A stretch of 64,000 bases of DNA from Bacteroidales bacterium KHT7 (GTDB lineage: Bacteria; Bacteroidota; Bacteroidia; Bacteroidales; Bacteroidaceae). The stretch is from assembly GCA_900102385.1 (NCBI GenBank), contig FNBQ01000006.1:78497-142496 (forward strand), given 5' to 3'. Made by a program: the position numbers and the translations under genes. Below are positions 53,384 to 63,144 of this stretch, piece after piece (positions within the stretch are counted from its first letter, which is position 1; each line of letters starts with the position of its first letter). The notes under the pieces are model-generated. The model did no database searches. It was not told the origin of the DNA and saw only the letters and a list, made by a program, of their open reading frames with translations.

Positions 53384-53962
53384 ATGAAAAAACTGATATT
53401 ATATGCATTATTACTATTTTCGGCATCAATAGTAAATGCACAAAAGACGAGCCGTTATTTGGTATTTACCTTTGAAAAGAAGTGGAAGGTAAATAGGAAT
53501 TTTTGCGATGGCGGAAATTATCTATGGATTATCCCATTTGATTCTTGCTCCAATAATTTATCTTCGTTTAAAGATAAAATGAAGCCTCTGTTTGCTGCTG
53601 AATATCAAGTGGCAGAATTGCTTGATTCTATGGTGAATAAACGAAGTCTGGGCATTTGGCCTGTAGATGAAGATGATTATAAAAAGCCAGTTCTGAAAGA
53701 ATTGAGGCAGAATCGCAGATTAGTTCAGAAGATAATAACAGATTACACTTGTCCCAAAGACCAAATGACTGTTTTTGTCTATGTTACCCCAATAACTGCT
53801 ACATGTCAGATTCAGAAGTTTGGCCAAAAACAAAACGATGTTTGTTACTTTAATACGAATCCATTGACATGGAGTGAGTTCTGGAATTTGCCACAACGTG
53901 AATTACAGAGAATTACGTATTGCGACTTCTCTGATTTTGATTTTGTTGTCTCTGCACAATAA
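53384..53962 (+). CDS. Secreted hypothetical protein
   Basis: 192 residues from ATG 53384; an in-frame start 54 bp upstream would destroy the signal peptide, so the downstream ATG is preferred. The signal peptide MKKLILYALLLFSASIVNAQ is followed by KTSRYLVFTFEKKWKVNRNF and a Trp-rich centre. No family recognised. TATATTTG at 53254-53261 may be the -7 box. The 53041-53383 gap otherwise holds only this promoter and the truA promoter. Nothing is seen in 53963-54180. Confidence 0.75.
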   Translation: MKKLILYALLLFSASIVNAQKTSRYLVFTFEKKWKVNRNFCDGGNYLWIIPFDSCSNNLSSFKDKMKPLFAAEYQVAELLDSMVNKRSLGIWPVDEDDYKKPVLKELRQNRRLVQKIITDYTCPKDQMTVFVYVTPITATCQIQKFGQKQNDVCYFNTNPLTWSEFWNLPQRELQRITYCDFSDFDFVVSAQ

Positions 53963-54183
53963 AAAAAGGAAAAAAAGGCGAGGTTGAATGGCATAATCCC
54001 AAATTCTATTCTGTTAAATTACAAATTCTGCATAATGCGGAACATAGATGATGTTTGGTTCTGTGAAGAACTGAATGGGGCATATTTTACAAAATGAAAT
54101 AGCAAATGCGACCTCCAACACCTTGGAACTTTACCTCCTTAATGTTGTTAGAGTAGTAAAATAGTTATTTTATTCTTGAAAGA

Positions 54184-54215
54184 TTTGTTTATTCGTAGTA
54201 AATTTACTACCTTTG
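54184..54215 (+). promoter_or_regulatory. hicA promoter with embedded perfect palindrome (putative HicB operator)
   Basis: TTTG at 54184-54187 and TACCTTTG at 54208-54215. The 16-bp perfect palindrome GTAGTAAATTTACTAC (54195-54210) lies between and partly over the -7 box. HicB-type antitoxins with a DNA-binding domain repress their own operon, so this is a likely operator. Confidence 0.75.
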
Positions 54216-54249
54216 TAGCAGAAAACCAAAATAAGAGATCTTTTAAATT

Positions 54250-54447
54250 ATGAAAGTAATTAAAGCAAGGAAGATCCTGAAGGCGTTGAGAGACGACGGA
54301 TGGACACTCAAGCATCAGGTAGGGAGTCACGCCCAATACGTTCATCCCACAAAACCGGGGAAGGTGACAATCAATGGCACAGGCAACGATGACGTGTACG
54401 GTGATCTACTGAAGAGCATTGAGGAGCAATCGGGGTTGGAGTTTTAA
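54250..54447 (+). CDS. hicA: HicA toxin (mRNA interferase)
   Basis: 65 residues: KARKILKALRDDGWTLKHQVGSHAQYVHPTKPGKVTING, the double-stranded RNA-binding-like HicA fold with catalytic His in GSHAQYVHP. It cleaves mRNA and tmRNA when free. It precedes hicB, as usual. The stop codon is followed by a small hairpin GGAGTT/AACTCC. Confidence 0.93.
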   Translation: MKVIKARKILKALRDDGWTLKHQVGSHAQYVHPTKPGKVTINGTGNDDVYGDLLKSIEEQSGLEF

Positions 54448-54498
54448 CGAACTCCTTCCCCACTACTTAAAACACTTCCGGAATTCGATTATTGAGGT

Positions 54499-54544
54499 TT
54501 CAGGGCGGCAAACAAGAATCATGATGATTCGTGCTGCCCTTTTG
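54499..54544 (+). terminator. Hairpin between hicA and hicB
   Basis: Arms AGGGCGGCA (54502-54510) and TGCTGCCCT (54532-54540) with an inner stem GAATC/GATTC, followed by four T. It looks like an attenuator or terminator inside the operon, 38 bp before the hicB start. Confidence 0.6.
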
Positions 54545-54578
54545 AAAGAAATATGGCAAGATAAAGAAAATAGTGTTT

Positions 54579-54986
54579 ATGGCATCTGTAATTATGGACA
54601 CCGCACGTACCGAGAATGGGTACAGTTGCGCTTGCGACCTGCTCCCAGGTTGGGTGGTAGCATGCTCAGGCGACTTTGAGCAGTTCAAGAAAGAAGTCGA
54701 AGATAGTGTCAAGTTCTATATTGACTGTGCAAAAGAAGACGGTGACGAATATCCCGCTGTTTTTGATGGAGAATATGAAATAGTCTATAAATTCAATGTC
54801 CAGTCTTTGCTTGAATTTTATCGTGGTATTTTCTCATTCTCATCATTAGAGACTATTACTGGAATCAACCAAAAGCAATTAGCTCATTATGCGTCAGGTA
54901 TCAGTAAACCGCGCCCTAAACAGGCGGAGAAGATTTCTAATGGACTGCACAGATTGGCAAAAGAAATGATGGTTGTAACAGTGTAA
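54579..54986 (+). CDS. hicB: HicB antitoxin with XRE-type helix-turn-helix
   Basis: 135 residues from ATG 54579; a GTG six bases upstream is in frame but weaker. The N-terminal partly degraded RNase H-like HicB domain (ENGYSCACDLLPGWVVACSGDFEQFKKEVEDSVKFYID) binds HicA. The C-terminus has a helix-turn-helix (TGINQKQLAHYASGISKPRPKQAEKISNGL, about 95-125) for operator binding. The 131-bp gap from hicA is larger than usual and contains a hairpin. Confidence 0.9.
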   Translation: MASVIMDTARTENGYSCACDLLPGWVVACSGDFEQFKKEVEDSVKFYIDCAKEDGDEYPAVFDGEYEIVYKFNVQSLLEFYRGIFSFSSLETITGINQKQLAHYASGISKPRPKQAEKISNGLHRLAKEMMVVTV

Positions 54987-55067
54987 ATCCTGTTGTGATT
55001 CATGTTCGTAGTAGTTACTAATCACCATGATGTTTTATAGTAAGTTTGTAATAGCTACGATATATCT

Positions 55068-55104
55068 ATAAAAAAGGATGAGCATCAGCCCATCCTTTTT
55101 TATA
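55068..55104. terminator. Bidirectional terminator between hicB and ackA
   Basis: Arms AAAAAAGGATG and CATCCTTTTTT with an AGCATCAGCC-type loop. Confidence 0.8.
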
Positions 55105-55125
55105 TTGATTTTTTTGCTTCTATGC

Positions 55126-56322
55126 TTACTTTGCAAGAGCCTCTGTATCCATAGCAATCATCAACTCCTCGTCGGTAGGGATTACAACAACCTTAACCTT
55201 TGAGTCGGCAGCAGAGATGATAGCCTCCTCGCCGTGGATAGAATCGTTCTTTGCTGCATCAAGCTTGATGCCCATGAACTCCAAGCCCTTACATACCTCG
55301 GCACGGCAGATAGTGTGGTTTTCGCCAACACCGCCGGTGAACAATACCACGTCAACGCCACCCATTGCTGCAGCATACTGGCCGATGTACTTCTTGATGC
55401 GGTAGTAGTACATGTTAAGAGCCAACTGAGCACGCTTGTTGCCTTCCTTGGCAGCAGCAGTAACCTCGCGCATATCGCTTGACACGCCAGAGATTCCGAG
55501 AAGACCTGACTTCTTGTTCATAATTGTGTCCATCTCGCTTGCCGACAGACCCTCGTGGTTCATCAGGAATGGAACGATGGCTGGGTCAATCTCGCCGCAA
55601 CGAGTACCCATCATCAAGCCTTCGAGTGGAGTAAGACCCATTGTTGTGTCGATACACTTGCCATCAACAACAGCCGAGATAGAGCCGCCGTTACCAACGT
55701 GGCATGTGATAATCTTAGAGCCTTCAGCCTTGATGCCAAGGAACTCGCATACACGCTGTGAAACATAGCGGTGTGATGTTCCGTGGAAGCCGTAGCGACG
55801 GATGGCATACTTCTCGTAATACTCGTATGGAAGTGGGTACATGTAAGCGTAGTCTGGCATTGTCTGGTGGAATGCAGTATCGAATACACCTACCTGTGGA
55901 ATGTTAGGAAGAAGAGCCTTAACAGCGTTTACACCCTTAAGGTTTGCCGGGTTGTGAAGAGGGCCGAGGTCGTTGCAGCTCTCGAAGATGTCGAGAACCT
56001 CCTTAGTAAGGATAGATGACTTTGTAATCTTAGCACCGCCGTGGAGCATACGGTGACCAACAGCGTCGAGTTCCTCAAGGCTCTTGAGTGCGCCGTACTC
56101 AGCGTTTGTAAGAGCGTCGAAAATCATCTGCACGCCCTTTGTGTGCTCTGGGATGTCCTCCTCGATAACCTTCTTCTCGCCGTTAGGCAGAGTAATCTTC
56201 AGGAAAGAGCCTGCAAGGCCGATTTTCTCGATGCCGCCCTGTGCAAGCACCGACTTGTCGTTCATTTCGAACAACTTGTATTTGATTGATGAACTACCAC
56301 AGTTCAATACAAGAATCTTCAT
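55126..56322 (-). CDS. ackA: Acetate kinase
   Basis: 398 residues from ATG 56322 (MKILVLNCGSSSIKYKLF); the upstream in-frame extension lies in the pta-ackA spacer. ASKHA motifs: NCGSSSIK at the start, RYGFHGTSHRYVS near 180, CHVGNGGSISAV near 205, GVGENHTICR near 330. It converts acetyl-phosphate and ADP to acetate and ATP. It lies 31 bp downstream of pta, forming the usual pair for acetate excretion. Confidence 0.97.
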   Translation of the reverse strand: MKILVLNCGSSSIKYKLFEMNDKSVLAQGGIEKIGLAGSFLKITLPNGEKKVIEEDIPEHTKGVQMIFDALTNAEYGALKSLEELDAVGHRMLHGGAKITKSSILTKEVLDIFESCNDLGPLHNPANLKGVNAVKALLPNIPQVGVFDTAFHQTMPDYAYMYPLPYEYYEKYAIRRYGFHGTSHRYVSQRVCEFLGIKAEGSKIITCHVGNGGSISAVVDGKCIDTTMGLTPLEGLMMGTRCGEIDPAIVPFLMNHEGLSASEMDTIMNKKSGLLGISGVSSDMREVTAAAKEGNKRAQLALNMYYYRIKKYIGQYAAAMGGVDVVLFTGGVGENHTICRAEVCKGLEFMGIKLDAAKNDSIHGEEAIISAADSKVKVVVIPTDEELMIAMDTEALAK

Positions 56323-56353
56323 CTGTTTAGAATGTTTTTTATTTCTGAAAAAA

Positions 56354-57364
56354 TTAGTTCTTAGCATCCATTGCCTGACATGCTGTGATTGCTACCATCT
56401 TGTAGATATCGTCTACTGAGCAGCCGCGGCTAAGGTCGTTAACTGGGCGTGCGATACCCTGAAGGATAGGGCCGATGGCATCTGCACCGCCAAGACGCTG
56501 AACAAGCTTGTAGCCGATGTTACCAACCTCAAGGCATGGAGCGATAAGTACGTTAGCCTTACCTGCAATTTCAGAGCCCGGAGCCTTCTTCTGGCCAACC
56601 GATGGAACAAGTGCAGCATCAGCCTGAAGCTCGCCGTCAATCTTCAATGATGGGTCAAGCTCCTTTGCAAGCTTAGTAGCCTCTACAACCTTGTCTACAA
56701 CCTCGTGCTTAGCAGAGCCCTTTGTTGAGAACGAAAGCATGGCAACGCGTGGGTCTGCGAATCCTGCTACGCTCTTTGCAGTCTGTGCTGTACAAACGGC
56801 AATCTGTGCAAGCTGGTTTGCATCTGGCATTGGAGTAACGGCAACGTCGCCCATTACAACTACGCCTTCCTCGCCATACTCGTTAGCCTTAGTGATGAGA
56901 AGCATTGCACCTGATACGCAAGAGATGCCCGGAGCACACTTGATAATCTGAAGTGCTGGACGAAGAGTGTCGCCTGTTGTTGACAATGCACCTGAAATCT
57001 GACCGTCGGCATCACCGCTCTTGATGATAAGGCAGCCGAAGTAGAGAGGGTCGAGAACCTTCTTGCGAGCCTCTTCGATAGTCATGCCTTTCTTCTTGCG
57101 TAGTTCGAAAAGAAGCTGTGCATACTCCTCAGTCTTCTCAGAAGTGGCTGGATCGATGATTGTAGCCTTGTCGATGTTCTTCAAGCCAAGTTTGCTTGCA
57201 AGTGCCTTTATCTCAGCCTCTGCACCGATAAGGATGATGTCTGCCAAGTTGTCGGCAAGAGCCTTGTCGGCAGCTGTAATTGTACGCTCTTCCAAACTCT
57301 CAGGAAGTACTATGCGCTGCTTGTTTGACTGCGCACGAGCAATAATGCTTTCAATTAATGCCAT
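56354..57364 (-). CDS. pta: Phosphate acetyltransferase
   Basis: 336 residues, the short (catalytic-domain-only) Pta. Conserved blocks: IVLPESLEERTITAADKAL at the start, SGALSTTGDTLRPALQIIK near 130, ISCVSGAMLLI, and LQADAALVPSVGQKKAPGSEIAGKANVLI near 245-275. It makes acetyl-phosphate from acetyl-CoA. Upstream (57365-57708) there is no gene; it holds the pta promoter and the hflX promoter. Confidence 0.97.
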   Translation of the reverse strand: MALIESIIARAQSNKQRIVLPESLEERTITAADKALADNLADIILIGAEAEIKALASKLGLKNIDKATIIDPATSEKTEEYAQLLFELRKKKGMTIEEARKKVLDPLYFGCLIIKSGDADGQISGALSTTGDTLRPALQIIKCAPGISCVSGAMLLITKANEYGEEGVVVMGDVAVTPMPDANQLAQIAVCTAQTAKSVAGFADPRVAMLSFSTKGSAKHEVVDKVVEATKLAKELDPSLKIDGELQADAALVPSVGQKKAPGSEIAGKANVLIAPCLEVGNIGYKLVQRLGGADAIGPILQGIARPVNDLSRGCSVDDIYKMVAITACQAMDAKN

Positions 57365-57645
57365 AATATATATGTATTTTTGTTAATTAAATATTTCGCG
57401 GTCTAAAAAAATCCTTTGCAAAAATATATAATTTTGCTAAACAAAGATAGCAAAATCGGTAAATATTTGTAAAAAATATTCCGAAATAGTGAACGCACAC
57501 TATTTAACGCGCGCCCTCTTTTTGCCGATATTAAAAAGTGAATAGGATATTCGGCATTTATAAACAAAGAGGCGGCACTCTGCCAAATGTTCTGCCGCCG
57601 CCGTTAAAAACCGTGCGAAACGAATATTTTCTCAATTTTTGTTGT

Positions 57646-57653
57646 TATATTTG
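57646..57653 (+). promoter_or_regulatory. -7 box of the hflX promoter
   Basis: TATATTTG at 57646-57653, 55 bp before the ATG. A clear -33 element is not visible. Confidence 0.45.
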
Positions 57654-57708
57654 CAACTTACTATTCCGCTGCGGAATAAATGCTTAAACATAAAATGTTT
57701 TTTACTAA

Positions 57709-58974
57709 ATGAAGGAATTCGTAATATCTGAGGCACAGGCCGAAACTGCAATTCTTGTTGGTCTTATAACGCAAAAACAGGACGAACGCAAAACAAAGGA
57801 GTATCTTGACGAACTTGAATTTCTGGCAGATACTGCCGGCGCTGTTACTGTAAAGCGTTTCACTCAGCGTTGCGATGGCCCGAGTGCCGTTACATATCTT
57901 GGCAAGGGTAAGCTTGAGGAAATTCGCGACTACATTAAGATGGAGGAAGATGCCGAGCGGCCCATAGGTATGGTCATCTTCGATGATGAACTTAGCGCAA
58001 AGCAGATTCGCAACATCGAGCAGGTGCTGCAAGTCAAGATTCTCGACCGCACATCCCTAATCCTCGACATCTTTGCAATGCGCGCCCAGACAGCAAACGC
58101 CAAGACGCAGGTCGAACTGGCGCAGTACAAATATATGCTTCCGCGACTAACCCGTCTGTGGACACACCTTGAGCGTCAGGGCGGTGGCTCTGGCTCGGGC
58201 GGCGGAAAAGGCTCGGTAGGATTGCGTGGTCCGGGTGAGACTCAGCTCGAGATGGACCGCCGTATCATCCTTAACCGTATGTCGTTGCTGAAGAGCCGAT
58301 TGGCTGAGATTGACCAGCAGAAGACAACCCAGCGAAGCAACCGCGGACGCATGGTGCGCGTGGCTCTGGTGGGATATACCAACGTGGGCAAGAGCACGCT
58401 CATGACTCTGCTGAGCAAGAGCGAGGTCTTTGCCGAGAACAAACTGTTTGCAACCCTCGACACAACGGTGCGAAAGGTGGTTGTCGAGAATCTGCCGTTC
58501 CTTCTGAGCGATACTGTCGGATTCATCCGCAAGTTGCCGACCGATTTGGTCGATTCGTTCAAGAGTACGCTCGACGAGGTGCGCGAGGCTGACCTCCTGC
58601 TGCATGTCGTAGACATCTCTCATCCCGATTTCGAAGACCAGATAAAGGTTGTGGAAAAGACTCTCGCCGACCTGAAGTGTGCCGAGAAGCCAACGATGAT
58701 TATCTTCAACAAAGTCGATGCCTATACTTATGTGGCAAAGGACGAGGACGACCTCACTCCGCGCACAAAGGAGAATATTCCGCTCGACGAGCTGATGAAC
58801 ACTTGGATGGCAAAACTTAACGAAAACTGCATTTTCATCTCGGCCAAGAACAAGACTAATTACGACGAACTCAGAAAGATAATTTACAATAAGGTTCGCA
58901 AACTTCATGTGCAGAAATATCCGTACAACGATTTCTTGTACCCGAAACTCGACGAACTGACATCCGAAGAATAG
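57709..58974 (+). CDS. hflX: Ribosome-associated GTPase HflX
   Basis: 421 residues. The N-terminal domain holds GPSAVTYLGKGKLEEI (57-72), then a Gly-rich linker (156-168) and GPGETQLEMDRR. G1 is GYTNVGKS (222-229), G3 DTVGFI (268-273) and G4 NKVD. HflX splits stalled ribosomes in heat stress in other bacteria. A DUF4954 gene follows 2 bp after its stop. Confidence 0.95.
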   Translation: MKEFVISEAQAETAILVGLITQKQDERKTKEYLDELEFLADTAGAVTVKRFTQRCDGPSAVTYLGKGKLEEIRDYIKMEEDAERPIGMVIFDDELSAKQIRNIEQVLQVKILDRTSLILDIFAMRAQTANAKTQVELAQYKYMLPRLTRLWTHLERQGGGSGSGGGKGSVGLRGPGETQLEMDRRIILNRMSLLKSRLAEIDQQKTTQRSNRGRMVRVALVGYTNVGKSTLMTLLSKSEVFAENKLFATLDTTVRKVVVENLPFLLSDTVGFIRKLPTDLVDSFKSTLDEVREADLLLHVVDISHPDFEDQIKVVEKTLADLKCAEKPTMIIFNKVDAYTYVAKDEDDLTPRTKENIPLDELMNTWMAKLNENCIFISAKNKTNYDELRKIIYNKVRKLHVQKYPYNDFLYPKLDELTSEE

Positions 58975-58976
58975 TT

Positions 58977-60701
58977 ATGAGAAACCTAACAGAGGCTGAA
59001 ATTGCCGCACTTGAGCATAACGGCTGCGTTGCCGACGACTGGAGCAACGTTAAGGTGTCCCACTCGTTTGACGCGGTAGAAAATCGTATTCGCAATGTCG
59101 AGTTCTTCGGATGCGTTAATCTGGGCTGTTTCGATTCCGATGTTGAGGCCGATGGCGGTGCGGTGCGAAAGTCGGGCATCTTCAATGCCTGCCTCGAAAA
59201 CGTGACCGTTGGCGACAATGCCTACATTCGTAATGTCGGCATCATCCGCTCGCAGAAGTCGGCTCGGACAGCTTGGGGCAGAAAGATTGCTGTTCTGTGC
59301 GAGTCGGGCGACGATAACGTGGTGCTTCATCCTTGCCTCTCGGCTCAAGAAGCAGCCATAATGGTCGGACATTCCGATGAGATGCAAGATTATATGGCTG
59401 GCATCGAGGAAGATGGTAGCCACTCGCTCGATGATTTTGCGCGCATCGGTAACAATACGGTGATTATCAACGTAAAGACGATAGAAAACTCTAATATCGG
59501 CGACGAAACAAAAATTGTAAATGCTACTCGCATCGAGGGCTGTGAGATTTCAGGCGGAGCAGAAATTGGCGACAATGTAATATGCCGGAACAGCATCGTC
59601 TGCCGTTCGGCTTCTGTTCAGTCTGGCGCAACCGTAGACAGTTGCTTTGTTGGCGAGGCGGTCGAGATTTCTTCGTACTTCTCGGCAACAAACTCCCTGT
59701 TCTTCGCTAACAGCATCATGAGTAACGGCGAGGCTTGTGCCGCTTTCTGCGGACCATTCAGCGTGAGTCATCATCGCTCGTCGCTGCTTATTGGCGGAAT
59801 GTACTCGTTCTACAACGCAGGTTCGGGAACAAATTACAGCAATCATGCCTACAAGAGCGGTGCCGTGCATTACGGATTCATGCGCCGCGGAGCCAAGACG
59901 GCATCGGGCGCGCATATCCTTTTGCCTGCCGAGATTCCGCCGTTCACAATGGTTATGGGCAAGGTTACTAACCATCCGCAGCTGGCAGATTTTGCCTTCT
60001 CGTATCTCATTGCCGATGCCGACAGACTCTGGCTCGTGCCGGGCATCAACTCCGCAACCCTCGGCACTTATCGCGACGTAAACAAGTGGAAAAAACGCGA
60101 CGGCCGCATCGGAAACAAGGGCATCGACCATATCGAGTACGATTTTCTTCATCCTTACATCTTGCAGAAGGTGATGCGAGCATCTGCCAAACTGAAGGAG
60201 TGGGAGAGTGCTTGCACGGGTGATGTGTATGCCATCGACGGCAAGACGAACATCAGGCGAAGCGCGATTCTGAAAGGCATAAAATATTACGACTGTGTGC
60301 TGAAGATGGGCTTCGGCTTGTATCAGAATATCGATGGGCTGAAAGATGCCTGTGCCTTGGCTGATTCTGTTGAGTGGGCTGATGTTCAGGGATTGTTCTT
60401 GCCAGCCGAATGTGTTGAGGCGATTGCTAAGACTGCAAAGAATCCGCAGGAGATGAAAAATCTTGTAAATCAGGCTAAAGACGAAAGTAAAGCCGTTGCC
60501 GACAGTTGGATGGCATCGGCAATGGCGCGTTTCTACAACGTGGCTAAAGTTGATGGAAAGACAATCGAAACGGCAAAGCACGATGCTCTTGAGGCACGCT
60601 CAAAATGGATTGAATTGATAAAGGAAGATGCCAAAAAGGAGGCTGCCTTGGGCGATATTCCGCCAAGTGCCCTCGAAGCAACTTTGGCAAGCATAAAATG
60701 A
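58977..60701 (+). CDS. DUF4954 family protein with left-handed beta-helix repeats
   Basis: 574 residues. Residues about 150-250 carry hexapeptide-like repeats (IGDETKIVNATRIEGCEI, GAEIGDNVICRNSIV), as in left-handed beta-helix acyltransferases. GGMYSFYNAGSGTNYSNHAY and LPAEIPPFTMVMGKV follow. It matches DUF4954, a Bacteroidota family that often lies beside hflX. Function unknown; an acyltransferase-like or binding role is inferred from the fold. It starts 2 bp after hflX. Confidence 0.85.
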   Translation: MRNLTEAEIAALEHNGCVADDWSNVKVSHSFDAVENRIRNVEFFGCVNLGCFDSDVEADGGAVRKSGIFNACLENVTVGDNAYIRNVGIIRSQKSARTAWGRKIAVLCESGDDNVVLHPCLSAQEAAIMVGHSDEMQDYMAGIEEDGSHSLDDFARIGNNTVIINVKTIENSNIGDETKIVNATRIEGCEISGGAEIGDNVICRNSIVCRSASVQSGATVDSCFVGEAVEISSYFSATNSLFFANSIMSNGEACAAFCGPFSVSHHRSSLLIGGMYSFYNAGSGTNYSNHAYKSGAVHYGFMRRGAKTASGAHILLPAEIPPFTMVMGKVTNHPQLADFAFSYLIADADRLWLVPGINSATLGTYRDVNKWKKRDGRIGNKGIDHIEYDFLHPYILQKVMRASAKLKEWESACTGDVYAIDGKTNIRRSAILKGIKYYDCVLKMGFGLYQNIDGLKDACALADSVEWADVQGLFLPAECVEAIAKTAKNPQEMKNLVNQAKDESKAVADSWMASAMARFYNVAKVDGKTIETAKHDALEARSKWIELIKEDAKKEAALGDIPPSALEATLASIK

Positions 60702-60715
60702 CGGCTTATTATTTG

Positions 60716-60744
60716 TTGGAATAAAAAATTAAATTATAACTTTG
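60716..60744 (+). promoter_or_regulatory. Promoter of the fumarase gene
   Basis: TTG at 60716-60718 and TAACTTTG at 60737-60744, 31 bp before the ATG at 60776. Confidence 0.65.
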
Positions 60745-60775
60745 CGCAAAGCAATTTAATAAACAAACGAAAAAT

Positions 60776-62428
60776 ATGGCTAATATACCAGAATTCAAGT
60801 ACGCTCCTATGTTCCAGTTGGGCAAGGACGATACTGAGTACCGTTTGCTCTCAAAGGAGGGCGTTTCAGTAGGCGAGTTTGAAGGACATGAGATTCTGAA
60901 GGTCTCAAAAGAGGCTCTCACGCTGCTTGCACAGCAGGCTTTCCACGATGTGGAGTTCATGCTGCGCCGCGAGCACAACCTTCAGGTTGCCGCAATTCTT
61001 AATGACCCAGAGGCATCAGAAAACGACAAATACGTTGCATTGCAGTTCCTTCGCAATGCCGAGACAGCATGCAAGGGCATTCTGCCTTTCTGTCAGGATA
61101 CTGGTACTGCCATTATTCACGCCGAGAAGGGACAGCAGGTTTGGACAGGCTTCGAGGACGAGGAGGCTCTCTCACGCGGCGTGTTCAACACTTTCACACA
61201 GGACAATCTGCGCTATTCGCAGAACGCTCCGCTTAACATGTACGATGAGGTGAACACTCGCTGCAACCTTCCTGCACAGATTGACATCGAGGCTTGCGAG
61301 GGCGCAGAATACCGCTTCGTGATGGTTGCAAAGGGCGGCGGTTCTGCCAACAAGACATATTTCTACCCGATGACAAAGGCTACAATCCAGAACGAAGGCA
61401 CTCTCATCCCATTCCTTGTAGAGAAGATGAAGAGCCTCGGAACAGCCGCTTGTCCTCCTTATCACATCGCATTTGTAATCGGCGGTACTTCGGCAGAGAA
61501 GAACCTTCTCACCGTAAAACTCGCTTCAATAAAGTATTACGACAATCTGCCTACAACAGGCGACGAGACTGGTCGCGCATTCCGCGATGTTGAGCTGGAG
61601 AAGAAACTTCTCGAAGAGGCTCACAAGATTGGTCTTGGCGCACAGTTCGGCGGTAAGCATCTTGCTCACGATATCCGCGTGGTTCGTCTGCCACGCCACG
61701 GTGCATCTTGTCCAATCGGTATGGGCGTAAGCTGTTCTGCCGACCGTAACATCAAGGCTAAGATAAACAAGGATGGTATCTGGCTCGAGAAGATGGATTC
61801 AAACCCATCAGAACTCATTCCAGAGGAATATCGTCGTCCGGGTGAGGGTGCAAAGGGCGTTGAGATTGACCTCGACAAGGGTATCGATGCCGTTCGTGCC
61901 GAACTGTCTAAATATCCAGTCAGCACACGCGTAAACCTTAAGGGTACAATCATCGTTGCGCGTGATATTGCTCACGCTAAGCTCAAGGCTCGTCTTGACG
62001 CAGGCGAGGCAATGCCTGATTACTTCAAGAACCACCCAATTCTGTATGCAGGACCAGCCAAGACTCCAGAGGGCTATCCTTGCGGCTCTATGGGCCCAAC
62101 AACAGCCAACCGTATGGACCCATACGTTGACGAGTTCCAGGACAACGGCGCATCTCTCGTGATGATTGCTAAGGGTAACCGTTCTCAGGTGGTTACTGAT
62201 GCCTGCAAGAAGCATGGTGGATTCTATCTCGGTACTATCGGAGGTGTTGCTGCCGTTCTTTCACAGAGCAGCATCAAGAGCATCGAGTGCGTTGAGTATC
62301 CAGAACTCGGCATGGAGGCTATTTGGAAGATTACAGTAGAGGATTTCCCTGCATTCATCTTGGTAGATGACAAGGGCAACGATTTCTTCCAGCAGTTGAA
62401 GCCTTGGTGTCCAAACTGCAACAAGTAA
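60776..62428 (+). CDS. fum: Fumarate hydratase, class I (Fe-S)
   Basis: 550 residues. The N-terminal region has [11 protein letters not shown] (about 102-112) with a cluster-ligand Cys. [12 protein letters not shown] and [23 protein letters not shown] follow, and the beta-domain near the C-terminus has [15 protein letters not shown] and [18 protein letters not shown]. This is the oxygen-sensitive 4Fe-4S FumA/FumB type, which interconverts fumarate and malate, consistent with an anaerobe using the reductive branch of the citric acid cycle. Confidence 0.95.
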   Translation: MANIPEFKYAPMFQLGKDDTEYRLLSKEGVSVGEFEGHEILKVSKEALTLLAQQAFHDVEFMLRREHNLQVAAILNDPEASENDKYVALQFLRNAETACKGILPFCQDTGTAIIHAEKGQQVWTGFEDEEALSRGVFNTFTQDNLRYSQNAPLNMYDEVNTRCNLPAQIDIEACEGAEYRFVMVAKGGGSANKTYFYPMTKATIQNEGTLIPFLVEKMKSLGTAACPPYHIAFVIGGTSAEKNLLTVKLASIKYYDNLPTTGDETGRAFRDVELEKKLLEEAHKIGLGAQFGGKHLAHDIRVVRLPRHGASCPIGMGVSCSADRNIKAKINKDGIWLEKMDSNPSELIPEEYRRPGEGAKGVEIDLDKGIDAVRAELSKYPVSTRVNLKGTIIVARDIAHAKLKARLDAGEAMPDYFKNHPILYAGPAKTPEGYPCGSMGPTTANRMDPYVDEFQDNGASLVMIAKGNRSQVVTDACKKHGGFYLGTIGGVAAVLSQSSIKSIECVEYPELGMEAIWKITVEDFPAFILVDDKGNDFFQQLKPWCPNCNK

Positions 62429-62451
62429 GAATCTGATTTACATTAAAATAG

Positions 62452-62482
62452 AAGGCTGCATTCCGTTGAGAGTGCAGCCTTT
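62452..62482. terminator. Bidirectional terminator between fum and vsr
   Basis: Arms AAGGCTGCA and TGCAGCCTT with a T run on the plus strand, placed between the two convergent stop codons. Confidence 0.85.
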
Positions 62483-62483
62483 T

Positions 62484-63023
62484 TTATTCGCCCATTCCAT
62501 AGCCGTCGGATAAGTCTTCGGCAACGAGCATCGATTCTTCCTCCTCGATAGTGTAGTCGGGTGCATTCTGATGTCCGAAATAGATGTAGTTCAGCGTGTA
62601 CGACAGCGAGTTGAGCGTCTGCTCGCGCATTTTCGGTTTTAACTGACATTCCCAAATCGTTATCGAGTACCAGCCCATGTCTGACAGTTTTCGCTTTACG
62701 TCATCGTCGCGCTGAATGTTGCGTTTTATCTTCTTAACCCAAAAGTCCGTGTTGCTTTTCGGAATCTTGCAGCAATCCGAGCTCTCCAATCCCGATTCGC
62801 CCTCGTGCGTGTTGTGTCCGTGCCAGAAGCATCCGTTCACGAAAATGCACGCCCTGTATTTCCGCAGCACGATATCCGGCTTTCCCGGCAGTCGCGGATG
62901 GTTCAGTCTGTATCTGAAGCCGTGACTCCACAGAAAACGCCTCACCACCATCTCTGGCTTGGTGTCCTTGCTGCGTATGGCAGCCATGTTCTTATGTCGC
63001 TGCTGTGGAGAAAGTTTGTCCAT
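62484..63023 (-). CDS. vsr: Very-short-patch-repair endonuclease Vsr
   Basis: 179 residues from ATG 63023 (MDKLSPQQRHKNMAAIRSKDTKPE); an upstream in-frame start is less likely. KPDIVLRKYRACIFVNGCFWHGH gives the PD-(D/E)xK-like active site with a catalytic Asp and conserved His, and a zinc site (C..CC..) follows. Vsr nicks 5' of the T in T:G mismatches that arise by deamination of 5-methylcytosine. No cytosine methyltransferase is adjacent, which is odd. The C-terminal acidic tail (about 35 residues, TIEEEESMLVAEDLSDGYG) is unusual. Confidence 0.93.
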   Translation of the reverse strand: MDKLSPQQRHKNMAAIRSKDTKPEMVVRRFLWSHGFRYRLNHPRLPGKPDIVLRKYRACIFVNGCFWHGHNTHEGESGLESSDCCKIPKSNTDFWVKKIKRNIQRDDDVKRKLSDMGWYSITIWECQLKPKMREQTLNSLSYTLNYIYFGHQNAPDYTIEEEESMLVAEDLSDGYGMGE

Positions 63024-63144
63024 TTTCTTTTTAAACCTATGTTCTTTCGAAAGCAAAAGTAACATTTTATTCTTTAACTCTGCCTGTTCGGCTGCATTTA
63101 TGGGAAATAGATCGTCTAACTGATAAAGATTTGTTTTGACCTGC

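Noticed and set aside
58147..60581. Long minus-strand frames opposite hflX and the DUF4954 gene
   Set aside because: Antisense shadows of well-supported genes without any recognisable motif.
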